In this document: piece by piece, positions 7,025-15,665 of the stretch
Numbering within the stretch: the stretch's first letter is position 1
Layout of the letters: each line of letters begins with the position of its first letter
NCBI GenBank assembly: GCA_041656295.1
Contig: JBBADV010000006.1
Coordinates: 62,001 to 126,000 of the forward strand
DNA from: Kiritimatiellales bacterium
GTDB taxonomy: Bacteria > Verrucomicrobiota > Kiritimatiellia > Kiritimatiellales > Tichowtungiaceae
Direction of reading: 5' to 3'
Length of the DNA: 64,000 nucleotides
The notes under the pieces: model-generated
The model's database searches: none
What the model saw: only the letters and a program-made list of their open reading frames with translations
What the model was told of the DNA's origin: nothing
Made by a program: the position numbers and the translations under genes

Positions 7025-9031
7025 CTAATTAAAAAGAAGTTCTGCCGGTGTTTTTTCGCGTGTGAATGTGTGATCCTTGTCGCGCATTAGTTGCACTCCG
7101 CGCGCAATCATCGCGTCAAAATCATCGTCAACCTCAGAAAGTATTTCTGCCGGTTCTGGTTCTTTCCCTTTTGGCGAAATAACGCGCTGGCCATCAATCC
7201 GCAGAACCGCCGCGCCTTCATCTTCAACCGTGATGTTTGGAATCGTGCATTCCAGCGCGGACATTTTCTTGACCGCTTTAAGCTGCTCTTTCGTTGCGCG
7301 TTTAAATTGGTTTTTAGCGCGGGCGTGTTCGCGTGCAGATTCAGTGTCACCGAAGCCGGTGGCGGCAACACATCCGGCGCGACAAATAAAGCGGCCGTCC
7401 ATCGCGTAAACCATCAGGCCGCTGTGCATCCGATCGGAATCAAAACGGATCGTCACTTTCTCGCCGCGATGCGGAATAAGCGCTTCGTTGTAGTAGCGGT
7501 TTTTGTTGTAGAAAATATGCGAGCCGTTTTTGTAAATTTTCGCGGTGTCCGCTTTCATCAGCATTGCGCTGATTGTTTCTTCCGACGGATGCCGGATGTC
7601 TGCTTTGCGCGCCTCATAGCTTTCCGCAAATGTCTCATCGAATGAGCGGCCGTCGCACACCTTTGTCCGGCGGCCGTCGCGCGCATTGTGCTGTTTCACC
7701 TGCTCATCCAGTACCGACATGAAAAGCGCCAGCGGAACAGCGCGGCTTCCGTAGTTCTCCGGCTTCGCCATCGGGTTGTTTCCGGTGTATGCACCGGCGA
7801 GCGCCGGATGTTTTGAAATACGTTCTGCACAAAAATCTTTAAAGGCACGCTCAATCGGCTTTGCCTGGCCGTGATACGGCGTACACCAATGGATTTTAAC
7901 GCCCATCAGCGTGAGAATTCCGAGCGGCTCATCGTCTTTTACTTTAAAGCGGTACCGTGTTGCTGTGCCGCCGGTGAGCCACTTGCTGGCGAAGCCGCGT
8001 CCGTTGTCGAGATAGGCGTGATCCGGAATACCGAATTCCTGCGCGAGCTTCCCGAACGCATTGCTGATCGTGTCGGTGTTTTCGGTTTTCGTGACCTCGT
8101 AGGAAAGAATCTTCCGGCTGTAAACATCCTGCCATGCCGCCATGACAGGACGGCTGATCTCGCCGTCCGGCCACGCGACAAAAACGTCAAATTTATGGCC
8201 GTCCGCATTAACGGCTTCCAACGCACCGTACCAGCTAGGATCGCGCTCTTGGTGCGGATACATCCGACCGAGCGCTTCAACGCCTTCACGCGCCAGCACG
8301 CGAACCGTAATCGGCAGTTCATTAATCCGGCGCTGTACCGTTTTAATTGACGGCAGTTCAAAATTTTTGAGCGCGCGATCGTAAACGGCGGCGAGCGTCG
8401 GAGCTTCTGGCCGCAGGTAATCGGCGAGAACATATTCCCATGCAGATTCGTCTATTTCGACGCTCTTTTGACAGCCGGAATAATTGTCCGTCAGAATCAT
8501 GTGCCACGCATCGCGCGGACAGCCGCGAACCTGTTTAAACCATCCCCAGATTGAAACTTCCGTGACCGCTTCAGCAGAGGCGACGGCTTTCACCGCATCG
8601 CTCTTTTTCAAACCGTCCGCTTGCAGCCTTTCAACAGCAAACAGTGCCTTTGCCCGACGCTGTCCCTTCAGCTTTTGTCTATCAGTTTTTAGATTCCATT
8701 CTCTAGCGATCGCAGCGACATCAAAAAGTTCCTGTTTTGTGCTGACGGGCGGACAGGCAACCGCGCGTTCTGTTTGCTTGGATTCCGGCAGGGCAGCTAT
8801 GCTTGCCGGAGTGGGTGTTTGGAGATTCTTTTTTGCAATCGCGATCTGCCACTCTTTCGGCAGGCCGCTGATTAAAAACCGATATTCTTTTCCGCCGCGA
8901 CTGCGCGCACCTTGCTGGATTTCAACGGGATATTTCCCGCTTTTCGCATAACGCTGCAGTGTTCTTTCCGAATGCTTATTAATAATCACTGAAAGCTCGC
9001 GCGCGGATATTAATGCGGGGATTTTTTTCAT
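7025..9031 (-). CDS. MuA-like DDE transposase
   Basis: 668 residues, the usual MuA length (about 660). Residues 1-70 are the winged N-terminal DNA-binding domain (ISARELSVIINKHSERTLQRYAKSG). The catalytic core carries the DDE triad I place at D277 (VNADGH), D342 (YLDNGRG) and E394 (AKPIERAF), close to D269/D336/E392 of Mu. The C-terminal region (about 470-668) holds the beta-barrel and the MuB-contact segment. It catalyses replicative transposition of the phage. It starts one base after the Ner-like gene stop and opens the early operon. Confidence 0.95.
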   Translation of the reverse strand: MKKIPALISARELSVIINKHSERTLQRYAKSGKYPVEIQQGARSRGGKEYRFLISGLPKEWQIAIAKKNLQTPTPASIAALPESKQTERAVACPPVSTKQELFDVAAIAREWNLKTDRQKLKGQRRAKALFAVERLQADGLKKSDAVKAVASAEAVTEVSIWGWFKQVRGCPRDAWHMILTDNYSGCQKSVEIDESAWEYVLADYLRPEAPTLAAVYDRALKNFELPSIKTVQRRINELPITVRVLAREGVEALGRMYPHQERDPSWYGALEAVNADGHKFDVFVAWPDGEISRPVMAAWQDVYSRKILSYEVTKTENTDTISNAFGKLAQEFGIPDHAYLDNGRGFASKWLTGGTATRYRFKVKDDEPLGILTLMGVKIHWCTPYHGQAKPIERAFKDFCAERISKHPALAGAYTGNNPMAKPENYGSRAVPLALFMSVLDEQVKQHNARDGRRTKVCDGRSFDETFAESYEARKADIRHPSEETISAMLMKADTAKIYKNGSHIFYNKNRYYNEALIPHRGEKVTIRFDSDRMHSGLMVYAMDGRFICRAGCVAATGFGDTESAREHARAKNQFKRATKEQLKAVKKMSALECTIPNITVEDEGAAVLRIDGQRVISPKGKEPEPAEILSEVDDDFDAMIARGVQLMRDKDHTFTREKTPAELLFN

Positions 9032-9235
9032 TTAAAAGCACCCCAAATTTAATGCCCGATCAATCATCCATTTTGTCGGATTTCGACCAGGTTTATTGAT
9101 GGCGAGGTTTACTGTCGTGCGGGAGCGTCCAATAAGTTTTGCGAGAGATTCATCCGTCATTCGTTTTTCGATCAGCGCACAGCGCGCCATGATCCGAAAC
9201 TCTTCTTGTGTGTGCTTTGCCTTCATGATAGACAT
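9032..9235 (-). CDS. Ner-like early regulator
   Basis: About 67 residues from an internal ATG at 9235; an upstream ATG at 9304 would overlap the divergent repressor-like gene. The HTH reads MTDESLAKLIGRSRTTVNLAINKPGRNPTKWM. In Mu, the ner gene product is a small HTH protein read just before A and turns down the early and repressor promoters. Size, position and HTH fit. The start codon is not settled, since no strong ribosome site stands out. Confidence 0.6.
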   Translation of the reverse strand: MSIMKAKHTQEEFRIMARCALIEKRMTDESLAKLIGRSRTTVNLAINKPGRNPTKWMIDRALNLGCF

Positions 9236-9268
9236 TCTCTGTTTCATTTTTGGAACGATTGTTAACAT

Positions 9269-9286
9269 TGGGAATAAGATGTCCCA
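9269..9286. promoter_or_regulatory. inverted repeat in the early/repressor intergenic region
   Basis: TGGGA-8 bases-TCCCA lies between the divergent Ner-like and repressor-like genes, just before the plus-strand start. This is where phage Mu keeps its operators. Binding by either regulator is inference. Confidence 0.4.
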
Positions 9287-9304
9287 TTTATGAGAGGTTT
9301 GCAA

Positions 9305-9886
9305 GTGAAAAAAGAAAAAGTTTCATTTTCGGGACGAATCGACCGTTTATTAACGGTTTTTGATAAAAAGAAAGATTTAGAAGATCGTCTTAACGAACTC
9401 GGAATTTCTCGATCAACACTTCATCGATTGCTTTCAGGGAAGCAAGAGGTGACACCAAACCATCTCGAAAAGCTGTCATTGCTGGAGCAAGAATATGGGT
9501 TCGAATCCTCTTCTTATGATTTCATAATTTCACGTATGTTAGAATCACGACTTGAGAATCTGCACGTAAAACTATCTTCATGGGATGCTGTGTCTGAAAT
9601 AATTGGAATGTCCTCTAAGGAATGTCGGCGGCTTCTAAAAAAAGATGCACTTCCACCACGTTCAGTCATCACTGTTCTTGAAAAAGAAACCCGTCAAATG
9701 TGGTCAACGTCAGATCAGGTGCAAGACGCACTGGATAGTATCTCAGAAGTAGAAGCTCAACTGAAGATTCTTACAGAGAAGATCGCTAAAACTCGCGTTG
9801 CCGTCGGAATGATTTTGCGTTTAGAATATGATCCATTGGAGTTATTGCTGAAAGAACGAGAATCTGAGCTTTTAGACAAAAAATGA
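9305..9886 (+). CDS. repressor-like phage regulator, divergent from the early operon
   Basis: 193 residues from a GTG at 9305 with GAGAGG 7 bases upstream; an ATG at 9290 is in frame but lacks a ribosome site. An N-terminal HTH is seen at LEDRLNELGISRSTLHRLLSGKQEVT, a second helical region follows (SWDAVSEIIGMSSKECRRLLKKDALP, also HTH-like), and a C-terminal coiled coil comes last. It is read toward the phage end, as the Mu c repressor is. Base use is AT-richer than the flanking phage genes. I assign it to the repressor slot by position and HTHs, not by clear homology to Mu c. Confidence 0.6.
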   Translation: MKKEKVSFSGRIDRLLTVFDKKKDLEDRLNELGISRSTLHRLLSGKQEVTPNHLEKLSLLEQEYGFESSSYDFIISRMLESRLENLHVKLSSWDAVSEIIGMSSKECRRLLKKDALPPRSVITVLEKETRQMWSTSDQVQDALDSISEVEAQLKILTEKIAKTRVAVGMILRLEYDPLELLLKERESELLDKK

Positions 9887-9893
9887 CACGTTT

Positions 9894-10026
9894 TTTGTCG
9901 TTAATTAAAAAAATCGGCATTATCTCTGTTTTTAGTTAATGCTTTAATTTATAGAGAGTTATGTAATTAACGACAAATATGCGTGTCGTTAATCATTTGT
10001 CGTTAATCAGGATGTCGTTTGATGCA
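9894..10026. repeat. TGTCGTTAA repeats at the prophage end
   Basis: Five copies of a short unit: TGTCGTTAA at 9896, 9984 and 9998, TGTCGTTTG at 10013, and the inverse TTAACGACA at 9967-9975. The last three copies are spaced 14 and 15 bases. They lie beyond the repressor-like gene where the left end of a Mu-like phage should be, so they are probably transposase-binding sites. The exact terminus and host duplication cannot be fixed because the other end is out of view. Confidence 0.6.
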
Positions 10027-10453
10027 TCGAAATGCATCGTAAAAGGTAGGATAAACGGCGATAAATGCCCATTTAAACGAGTTTTAAACAGTTGCTTCGG
10101 GTTCGGTTTGTGACGGACGTCGGAACCGCGAAAAAGACAAAAAACCGGCGTCACTTAAATTTTGGGACAAAAAAAGCGACCGACACGCGATCGCCACAAA
10201 ACATGCGAAAATAAAGGCTCATCCCGCGTCATCCCGATTCAATGACGCTTCATCCCGCACTAAAGATTCACCTGTCCGCGCACAGCTTCGGAGCTGGATC
10301 TGCAATTATTTACGCGTTGTAACTTTTGTATTTGTGCGGCAAAGAAAAATTCGTTTTATCCGTGTCATCCGCGGTGAAAGAACAGGCACAAACGGTTTTA
10401 CGCCGGTTTTTGCGCTTGTGCGGCAAACAGAGAAATACCATTCTGTGCCGCTT
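10027..10453. other. gene-free junction between prophage and proB
   Basis: About 430 bases without a credible gene. It starts with the paired GATGCATCG / AATGCATCG (10021-10039) and holds three TCATCCCG copies (10219-10226, 10229-10236, 10250-10257). The phage-host junction is probably here. 10325-10450 holds two similar TTGTGCGGCAAA segments upstream of proB (near 10335 and 10420), which look like a small duplication in the proB leader. Confidence 0.45.
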
Positions 10454-11275
10454 ATGAAACAGACGAGAGAAAAAATCAGCAGCGCGAAACGCGTTGTGGT
10501 AAAAGTCGGCACCCGGGTGCTGGTGGATTCCACCGGACGGCCGGATCCGGAACGCATTCGTGTGTTAGTTGACGGTCTGGCCGCAGGACACGCTGAGCAC
10601 CGTGAAATGATTCTCGTTTCATCCGGCGCGATTGCTGCCGGCGTTGAAGCTCTCGGCATGAAGGTGCGTCCTGCAGCATTACCGGATTTACAAATGGCAG
10701 CGGCGGTTGGACAGGTTCGTCTGATGAATCTCTACACCGGTTTTTTTGCGGAAAAAAATATTACGGTGGGACAGGTCCTGCTGACGGATGCAATTTTCCG
10801 GGCTGCCGCCGGCAGTGAGAATGCAAAAAATACACTGCATAATCTGCTCGCACACCGCATCGTTCCTGTTATTAATGAAAACGATGCGGTGTCGACGGCA
10901 GAAATCACCTTTGGCGATAATGATATCCTTGCATCGCTCGTCGCCACACTGGTGAAGGCCGACGTACTGATTTTACTTTCAATTACCGACGGATTGCGTG
11001 ACGATGCCGGAAATCGTGTACCGGTTATTGAACAGATTTCGGATGATATTCTGGCGCTGGATAAGGGTAAGAGCGAGAATCTGTCGGCGGGCGGAATGAA
11101 ATCAAAACTGATGTCCGCCGGGAAAGCGGCGGCGGCGAATATCCCGGTGATTATCGCCGACGGCCGGATCCCGGGAATTATTCAAACAATACTTTCCGGC
11201 GGCGATACCGGAACACTGATTGTTCACCGTGAACCATACCCTCAAGTAAAAGAGTATGTAAAAGCTATGAAGTAA
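10454..11275 (+). CDS. proB: glutamate 5-kinase, short form without PUA domain
   Basis: 273 residues from the ATG at 10454; the open frame runs 40 codons upstream, but those do not match the family. It phosphorylates glutamate in the first step of proline synthesis. Visible motifs are VVVKVGTRVL at the N-terminus, LVSSGAIAAG, and PVINENDAVST with FGDNDILASLVA, followed by the GGMKSKL substrate-loop region. It ends after the amino-acid kinase domain, so the C-terminal PUA domain of the E. coli enzyme (about 367 aa) is absent, as in several short-form enzymes. The next gene, 35 bases on, is proA. Confidence 0.92.
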   Translation: MKQTREKISSAKRVVVKVGTRVLVDSTGRPDPERIRVLVDGLAAGHAEHREMILVSSGAIAAGVEALGMKVRPAALPDLQMAAAVGQVRLMNLYTGFFAEKNITVGQVLLTDAIFRAAAGSENAKNTLHNLLAHRIVPVINENDAVSTAEITFGDNDILASLVATLVKADVLILLSITDGLRDDAGNRVPVIEQISDDILALDKGKSENLSAGGMKSKLMSAGKAAAANIPVIIADGRIPGIIQTILSGGDTGTLIVHREPYPQVKEYVKAMK

Positions 11276-11310
11276 TCATTGGCTAATTTTTCATTTAAGA
11301 AGAGGTTTTT

Positions 11311-12567
11311 ATGTCCTTACACGAAGAAATTCACCGAATCGGAGATAACGCAGTTCAAGCGGCGCGCGAGCTCGCGCAGCTTTCTACCAAAAAGAAGAAT
11401 CTGATTCTTGAGGCGATGGCGGAGGAAATCGACGCCCGGCGCGAAACAATCCAGGCGGCGAATGCCATCGATCTTTCCGCCGGACGCGAAGCCGGACTTT
11501 CCGCTGCGCTGCTTGACCGGCTTACACTCACGGACGCCCGCATTGACGCGATGATTAAAGGTTTGCTCGAGGTTGCCGTGCTGAAAGATCCCGTCGGCGC
11601 ACAGATCAGCCACTGGAATCGACCGAACGGTTTGCAGATTAATAAAATTCGCGTGCCGATCGGCGTGATTGCCATTGTTTATGAATCACGCCCCAATGTA
11701 ACAGCGGATGCGGCATCACTCTGTTTCAAAACATCGAACGCCGTTATCCTGCGCGGCGGCAAGGAAGCGCTGCATTCGAACGCTGCCATTGCTAAAGCGC
11801 TATGCGCCGGCGGTGCCAAAAAAGGTATGCCGGAAAATGCCATTCAACTGGTTGAAACCACCAACCGCGATGCAGTACGCGAACTCGCGCAAATGGTCGG
11901 CAAAGTGGATCTGATTATTCCGCGCGGCGGCGAAGGGTTAATCCGCGCTGTTTCCGAGATGGCGTGGGTGCCCGTCATCAAACATTATAGAGGCGTTTGC
12001 CATGTTTTTGTGGATGCCGCCGCTGATGTCGAAATGGCGCTGCACATCAGTGAAAACTCCAAGTGTCAGCGCCCCGGCGTTTGCAATGCAATGGAGACAC
12101 TGCTGGTGCATAAAGACATCGCGCCGGAATTCATGCCCCGCGCCGTCGAACTTTTCAAAACATGCGGTGTTGAACTGCGCGGCGATGCAGCGGCGCGAAA
12201 ATTTGATGCCGGCATGCAGAAAGCCACTGAAGAAGACTGGCATGCTGAATATCTCGATATGGTTCTCGCTGTAAAAATTGTGAACAATGTGCAGGAAGCA
12301 ATCAACCATATCAATCAATACGGCTCGCATCATTCGGACGCGATCGTCACCGCCGACGCCGCGAATGAAAAAGCATTTCTTGCGCAGGTTGATTCTGCTA
12401 CAGTTTATGTCAATGCATCCACGCGTTTCACCGACGGCGCGGAATTCGGCATGGGTGCGGAAATCGGTATCAGTACCGATAAACTTCATGCGCGCGGCCC
12501 CATGGGACTCGAAGAACTTACCACCTATAAATATATTATTACCGGAAACGGACAAATCCGGGAATAG
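11311..12567 (+). CDS. proA: gamma-glutamyl phosphate reductase
   Basis: 418 residues, the normal family length. It reduces gamma-glutamyl phosphate with NADPH to glutamate semialdehyde, the second step of proline synthesis. Motifs include the Rossmann-fold region VIAIVYESRPNVTADAASLC, ILRGGKEA, and the catalytic-Cys region NSKCQRPGVCNAMETLL. The C-terminal FGMGAEIGISTDKLHARGPMG is also typical. AGAGG precedes the ATG. It forms a proBA operon with the gene before it. Confidence 0.95.
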   Translation: MSLHEEIHRIGDNAVQAARELAQLSTKKKNLILEAMAEEIDARRETIQAANAIDLSAGREAGLSAALLDRLTLTDARIDAMIKGLLEVAVLKDPVGAQISHWNRPNGLQINKIRVPIGVIAIVYESRPNVTADAASLCFKTSNAVILRGGKEALHSNAAIAKALCAGGAKKGMPENAIQLVETTNRDAVRELAQMVGKVDLIIPRGGEGLIRAVSEMAWVPVIKHYRGVCHVFVDAAADVEMALHISENSKCQRPGVCNAMETLLVHKDIAPEFMPRAVELFKTCGVELRGDAAARKFDAGMQKATEEDWHAEYLDMVLAVKIVNNVQEAINHINQYGSHHSDAIVTADAANEKAFLAQVDSATVYVNASTRFTDGAEFGMGAEIGISTDKLHARGPMGLEELTTYKYIITGNGQIRE

Positions 12568-12601
12568 CCGGGCCTCACTGTTTGTTCTGTAAAGGCTGCG
12601 C

Positions 12602-12632
12602 TTGACGAACATCACAAAGCAACCGATAGTTA
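12602..12632 (+). promoter_or_regulatory. possible promoter of the rubredoxin-like gene
   Basis: TTGACG (12602-12607) with GATAGT (12625-12630) 17 bases downstream resembles a housekeeping promoter, 33 bases before the gene start. Only the -35 is a good match. Confidence 0.35.
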
Positions 12633-12664
12633 TTTTTTGATCAAAACCCAATGGAGGATGAGCA

Positions 12665-13000
12665 ATGAAAAAATGGAAATGCGGAGTTTGCAGTTTTATT
12701 TATGACGGTGATGACGCGCCGGATCAATGCCCGAAATGCGGTGCACCGAAGGATCAGTTTACGGCACTGGATGACAATGCGGTAAAACTGGTTGAGCGTT
12801 CACGTCACTCCAACTGCCTCCACTCCGATGTGATCAGCCTGGCGCGTAAAATCGAAACGGTATGCAATGACGGTATCAAGGATGAGCTTGATCCGGGCTG
12901 CGTCGATGTATTTAACAAATGCCGGACGATGGCATGGACGATGATGAAGCTGGCGATGACCGAACAGCTGGCGCACATGAAAAAAGGAAAATGGGGATAA
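12665..13000 (+). CDS. rubredoxin-like protein with a helical C-terminal domain
   Basis: 111 residues with GGAGG before the ATG. The first 45 residues are a rubredoxin fold: WKCGVCSFIYDG and DQCPKCGAPKDQF supply the two CxxC pairs that bind iron. The rest (about 50-111) is helical with further Cys residues (HSNCLHSD, VCNDG, GCVDVFNKC), and is not a classical rubredoxin part. Rubrerythrin-type C-terminal rubredoxins use the same motif, so a role in electron transfer or oxygen stress is likely. No redox partner gene is adjacent. Confidence 0.75.
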   Translation: MKKWKCGVCSFIYDGDDAPDQCPKCGAPKDQFTALDDNAVKLVERSRHSNCLHSDVISLARKIETVCNDGIKDELDPGCVDVFNKCRTMAWTMMKLAMTEQLAHMKKGKWG

Positions 13001-13074
13001 GCAGAAAGAGACAGACATCTCAACGTCCATCATCGCAAGCCAGAAACTTTTGATGTAAGATCTACAGCCCTTGA

Positions 13075-13111
13075 CAAACCGGCGCAGAACTTTCTGCGCC
13101 GGTTTGTTTTT
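13075..13111 (+). terminator. intrinsic terminator after the rubredoxin-like gene
   Basis: A perfect 14-bp stem (CAAACCGGCGCAGA / TCTGCGCCGGTTTG) with an ACTT loop, then TTTTT. It lies 75 bases past the stop codon and before the ArsR-fusion gene. Confidence 0.9.
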
Positions 13112-13153
13112 CTTGCTTTGATAGCATAAATATCCTTTCATCCGGAAAAACGG

Positions 13154-14107
13154 ATGAACGCGATGAGCAATGCAAATATTCTTGAGGTGTTTCGCGCTCT
13201 GGGCGATGAAGCCCGGCTGCGGATTTTGCGCGCGGTTGAAATCGCCGAACTTTCGGTTGCCGAACTTGTACAGGCGCTGAAAATGCCGCAATCCTCAGTG
13301 AGCCGGCATTTAAAACCGCTGCGCGACAGCGGACTGCTGGAGCCGCGCCGCGAGGGCACGTCTGTTTATTACCGGCGCGGGCCGGTGTTTCAGGATGTAC
13401 AGTTTGCCGGATTAATGAGCGCAAAACTCGCGGAGTTGCGCGGTGCGAGCCGCGACCGTGCGGCGATAGATAAAATTCTTGAGCAGCGCCGGAAAGAGAG
13501 CATTGAGTTTTTTGATGAAATTGCCGGCCGTTACGGTTCGCTGACGCAGCCGGGCGGCGGCTGGCCGGCGCTGGCGGCGGGACTGGCGGCCGGTTTTTCC
13601 GGCACGACGGTCGCGGATATCGGTTGCGGTGAAGGCGATTTGACGCTGCTGCTGGCGCGGTTTGCAAAGCGGACGGTGGCGGTGGATATGTCGGTTCAAA
13701 TGCTGCGGGTCGTTCAGGAGCGTGCAGCGGAAGCGGGAGTGGCGCACCGGATTTCGGTGGAGAAAGGCGATCTGGAAAAACTGCCGCTGGCGAACGGAAG
13801 TATGGATGCAGCATTTGTGAGTCAGGTGCTGCATCATGCGGCGCGTCCGGCGGCGGCGCTCAAAGAGGCGGCACGGGTTTTAAAAGCCGGCGGCAGATTG
13901 ATTCTGCTGGATCTGGCGCGGCACGAACAGGAATGGATGCAGAAGCAGTGGGCCGACCGGTGGCTTGGTTTTGATGAACGCGAACTGCGCGAGTGGTTGA
14001 AATCTGCCGGGTTGAAGATTGAATTTTTTGAAACGCTGAAAAATCCCGGACAGGTCGCAGTGATTCTGGCGGTGGCGATCAGGGAAGAAAAGAAACGGAG
14101 CAAATAA
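13154..14107 (+). CDS. ArsR-type regulator fused to a SAM methyltransferase
   Basis: 317 residues. Residues 1-90 form an ArsR winged helix (LGDEARLRILRAVEIAELSVAELVQALKMPQSSVSRHL with a wing at LLEPRREGTSVYYRRG). Residues 145-260 form a class I methyltransferase with motif I VADIGCGEGDL, a hydrophobic acidic strand AVDMSVQM, and LILLDLAR. Such fusions occur beside ahcY in several bacteria, and here the stop codon overlaps the ahcY start (TAATG). It is likely that it senses SAM/SAH or modifies a target while controlling the SAH-recycling gene; this is inference. An alternative start is the ATG at 13163. Confidence 0.85.
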   Translation: MNAMSNANILEVFRALGDEARLRILRAVEIAELSVAELVQALKMPQSSVSRHLKPLRDSGLLEPRREGTSVYYRRGPVFQDVQFAGLMSAKLAELRGASRDRAAIDKILEQRRKESIEFFDEIAGRYGSLTQPGGGWPALAAGLAAGFSGTTVADIGCGEGDLTLLLARFAKRTVAVDMSVQMLRVVQERAAEAGVAHRISVEKGDLEKLPLANGSMDAAFVSQVLHHAARPAAALKEAARVLKAGGRLILLDLARHEQEWMQKQWADRWLGFDERELREWLKSAGLKIEFFETLKNPGQVAVILAVAIREEKKRSK

Positions 14108-15516
14108 TGGCGAAGAGATCAGCAAAGGATTATGCGGTTAAAGATATTTCTCTGGCGGCGTTCGGCCGTAAAGAAATGGAACTGGCGGAAAAAGAGATGC
14201 CGGGGTTGATGGCGCTGCGCGAAAAGTACGCTCAGAGCCGGCCGCTGAAAGGCGCGCGCATTGCCGGTTCACTGCACATGACGATTCAAACGGCGATGCT
14301 GATTGAAACGCTCCAGATCCTCGGTGCAAAAATCCGCTGGGCAAGCTGTAATATTTACTCCACGCAGGATCACGCTGCCGCCGCAATTGCCGCAAAGGGA
14401 ACGCCGGTGTTTGCAGTAAAAGGCGAAACGCTGGAAGAATACTGGGAGTATACCGACCGCATTCTCGACTGGGGCAGCGGGCGCGGCCCGAATATGATCC
14501 TCGACGACGGCGGCGACGCAACGCTGTTTGTACATCTCGGCCATCAGGCTACAAACGATCCGGCGGTGCTGAACCGTAAACCCGGCAGTACGGAAGAAAA
14601 AATTCTGCTCGCACAGATAAAAAAAGCACTGAAAAAAAATCCGCAGCGGTTCGTAAAAATGGCAAAAGAGATCATCGGTGTCAGCGAAGAAACAACGACC
14701 GGCGTGCACCGTTTATATCAGATAATGGAGCGCGGTGAACTGCTGTTTCCGGCGTTCAACGTAAACGATTCGGTGACAAAATCAAAATTTGATAACCTGT
14801 ACGGCTGCCGGCATTCGCTGGTCGATGGAATTATGCGCGCAACCGACGTGATGCTGTCCGGCAAAGTCGCAGTGGTCGCAGGTTACGGCGACGTTGGCAA
14901 AGGCTGCTGTCAGTCGCTTAAAGGACAAGGGGCGCGCGTTATTGTCACTGAAATTGATCCGATCTGTGCATTGCAGGCGGCAATGGAAGGCTACGAAGTG
15001 AAAACGATGGATGAAGCGTGTCTTGAAGGCGATGTATTTGTGACAACCACCGGCTGCTGCGATGTGATCACCGAAAAACACATGCGCAAAATGAAAGATA
15101 TGGCGATCGTCTGCAACATCGGTCATTTCGACAGCGAAATTCAGGTTGAAAACATGCGGAAATATCAATGGACAAACATTAAGCCGCAGGTGGATAAAAT
15201 CACGCTGCCGAATAAAAAAAGCATTCTGCTGCTCGCCGAAGGCCGGCTGGTGAATCTCGGTTGCGCAACCGGCCATCCGAGTTTTGTGATGTCCAACAGC
15301 TTCACGAATCAGGTGCTGGCGCAAATGGAGCTTTACTGCAACGCCGGAAAATATCCAATCGGCGTTTACACCCTGCCAAAGAAACTCGATGAAGAAGTCG
15401 CGCAGCTGCATCTTGGAAAACTCGGTGTACAGCTTGACAAACTGACACGTGCGCAAGCGAAATATCTCGGAATTCCGGCAAACGGTCCGTTTAAGCCGGC
15501 ACATTACAGGTATTAA
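14107..15516 (+). CDS. ahcY: adenosylhomocysteinase
   Basis: 469 residues, the normal length. It splits S-adenosylhomocysteine into homocysteine and adenosine using bound NAD. Motifs: GARIAGSLHMTIQTA near the N-terminus, WASCNIYSTQDHAAAAI, VNDSVTKSKFDNLYGCRHS, and the NAD-binding VAGYGDVGKGC (about 259-269); the end LDKLTRAQAKYLGI with a final HYRY is also characteristic. It is translationally coupled to the ArsR-methyltransferase gene. Confidence 0.97.
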   Translation: MAKRSAKDYAVKDISLAAFGRKEMELAEKEMPGLMALREKYAQSRPLKGARIAGSLHMTIQTAMLIETLQILGAKIRWASCNIYSTQDHAAAAIAAKGTPVFAVKGETLEEYWEYTDRILDWGSGRGPNMILDDGGDATLFVHLGHQATNDPAVLNRKPGSTEEKILLAQIKKALKKNPQRFVKMAKEIIGVSEETTTGVHRLYQIMERGELLFPAFNVNDSVTKSKFDNLYGCRHSLVDGIMRATDVMLSGKVAVVAGYGDVGKGCCQSLKGQGARVIVTEIDPICALQAAMEGYEVKTMDEACLEGDVFVTTTGCCDVITEKHMRKMKDMAIVCNIGHFDSEIQVENMRKYQWTNIKPQVDKITLPNKKSILLLAEGRLVNLGCATGHPSFVMSNSFTNQVLAQMELYCNAGKYPIGVYTLPKKLDEEVAQLHLGKLGVQLDKLTRAQAKYLGIPANGPFKPAHYRY

Positions 15517-15530
15517 AAAACGTCGCAAAT

Positions 15531-15604
15531 CTTAAAGTCGAAAGTTGAGGGGCTGTCGATTGGAAAATTTTCCTGATTTTCAGACCTCGACCTTCGGCTT
15601 TAAG
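15531..15604. repeat. 20-bp inverted repeat with inner palindrome after ahcY
   Basis: Arms 15531-15550 and 15585-15604 pair at 17 of 20 positions and enclose GGAAAATTTTCC (15562-15573). A tract of ACTTT/GACTTTC iterations follows to about 15640. It may end the ahcY transcript, but it also looks like one of the genome's dispersed palindromes. Confidence 0.5.
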
Positions 15605-15665
15605 ACTTTTGACTTTCTAACTTTCGACTCTTTAACTTCCCGGCAAACTGGGTTAAGCTCGCGCA

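Noticed and set aside
10219..10257. Three TCATCCCG copies as a CRISPR or attachment array
   Set aside because: Units of eight bases with irregular spacing and no match at the other end in view. Listed only as part of the phage junction.
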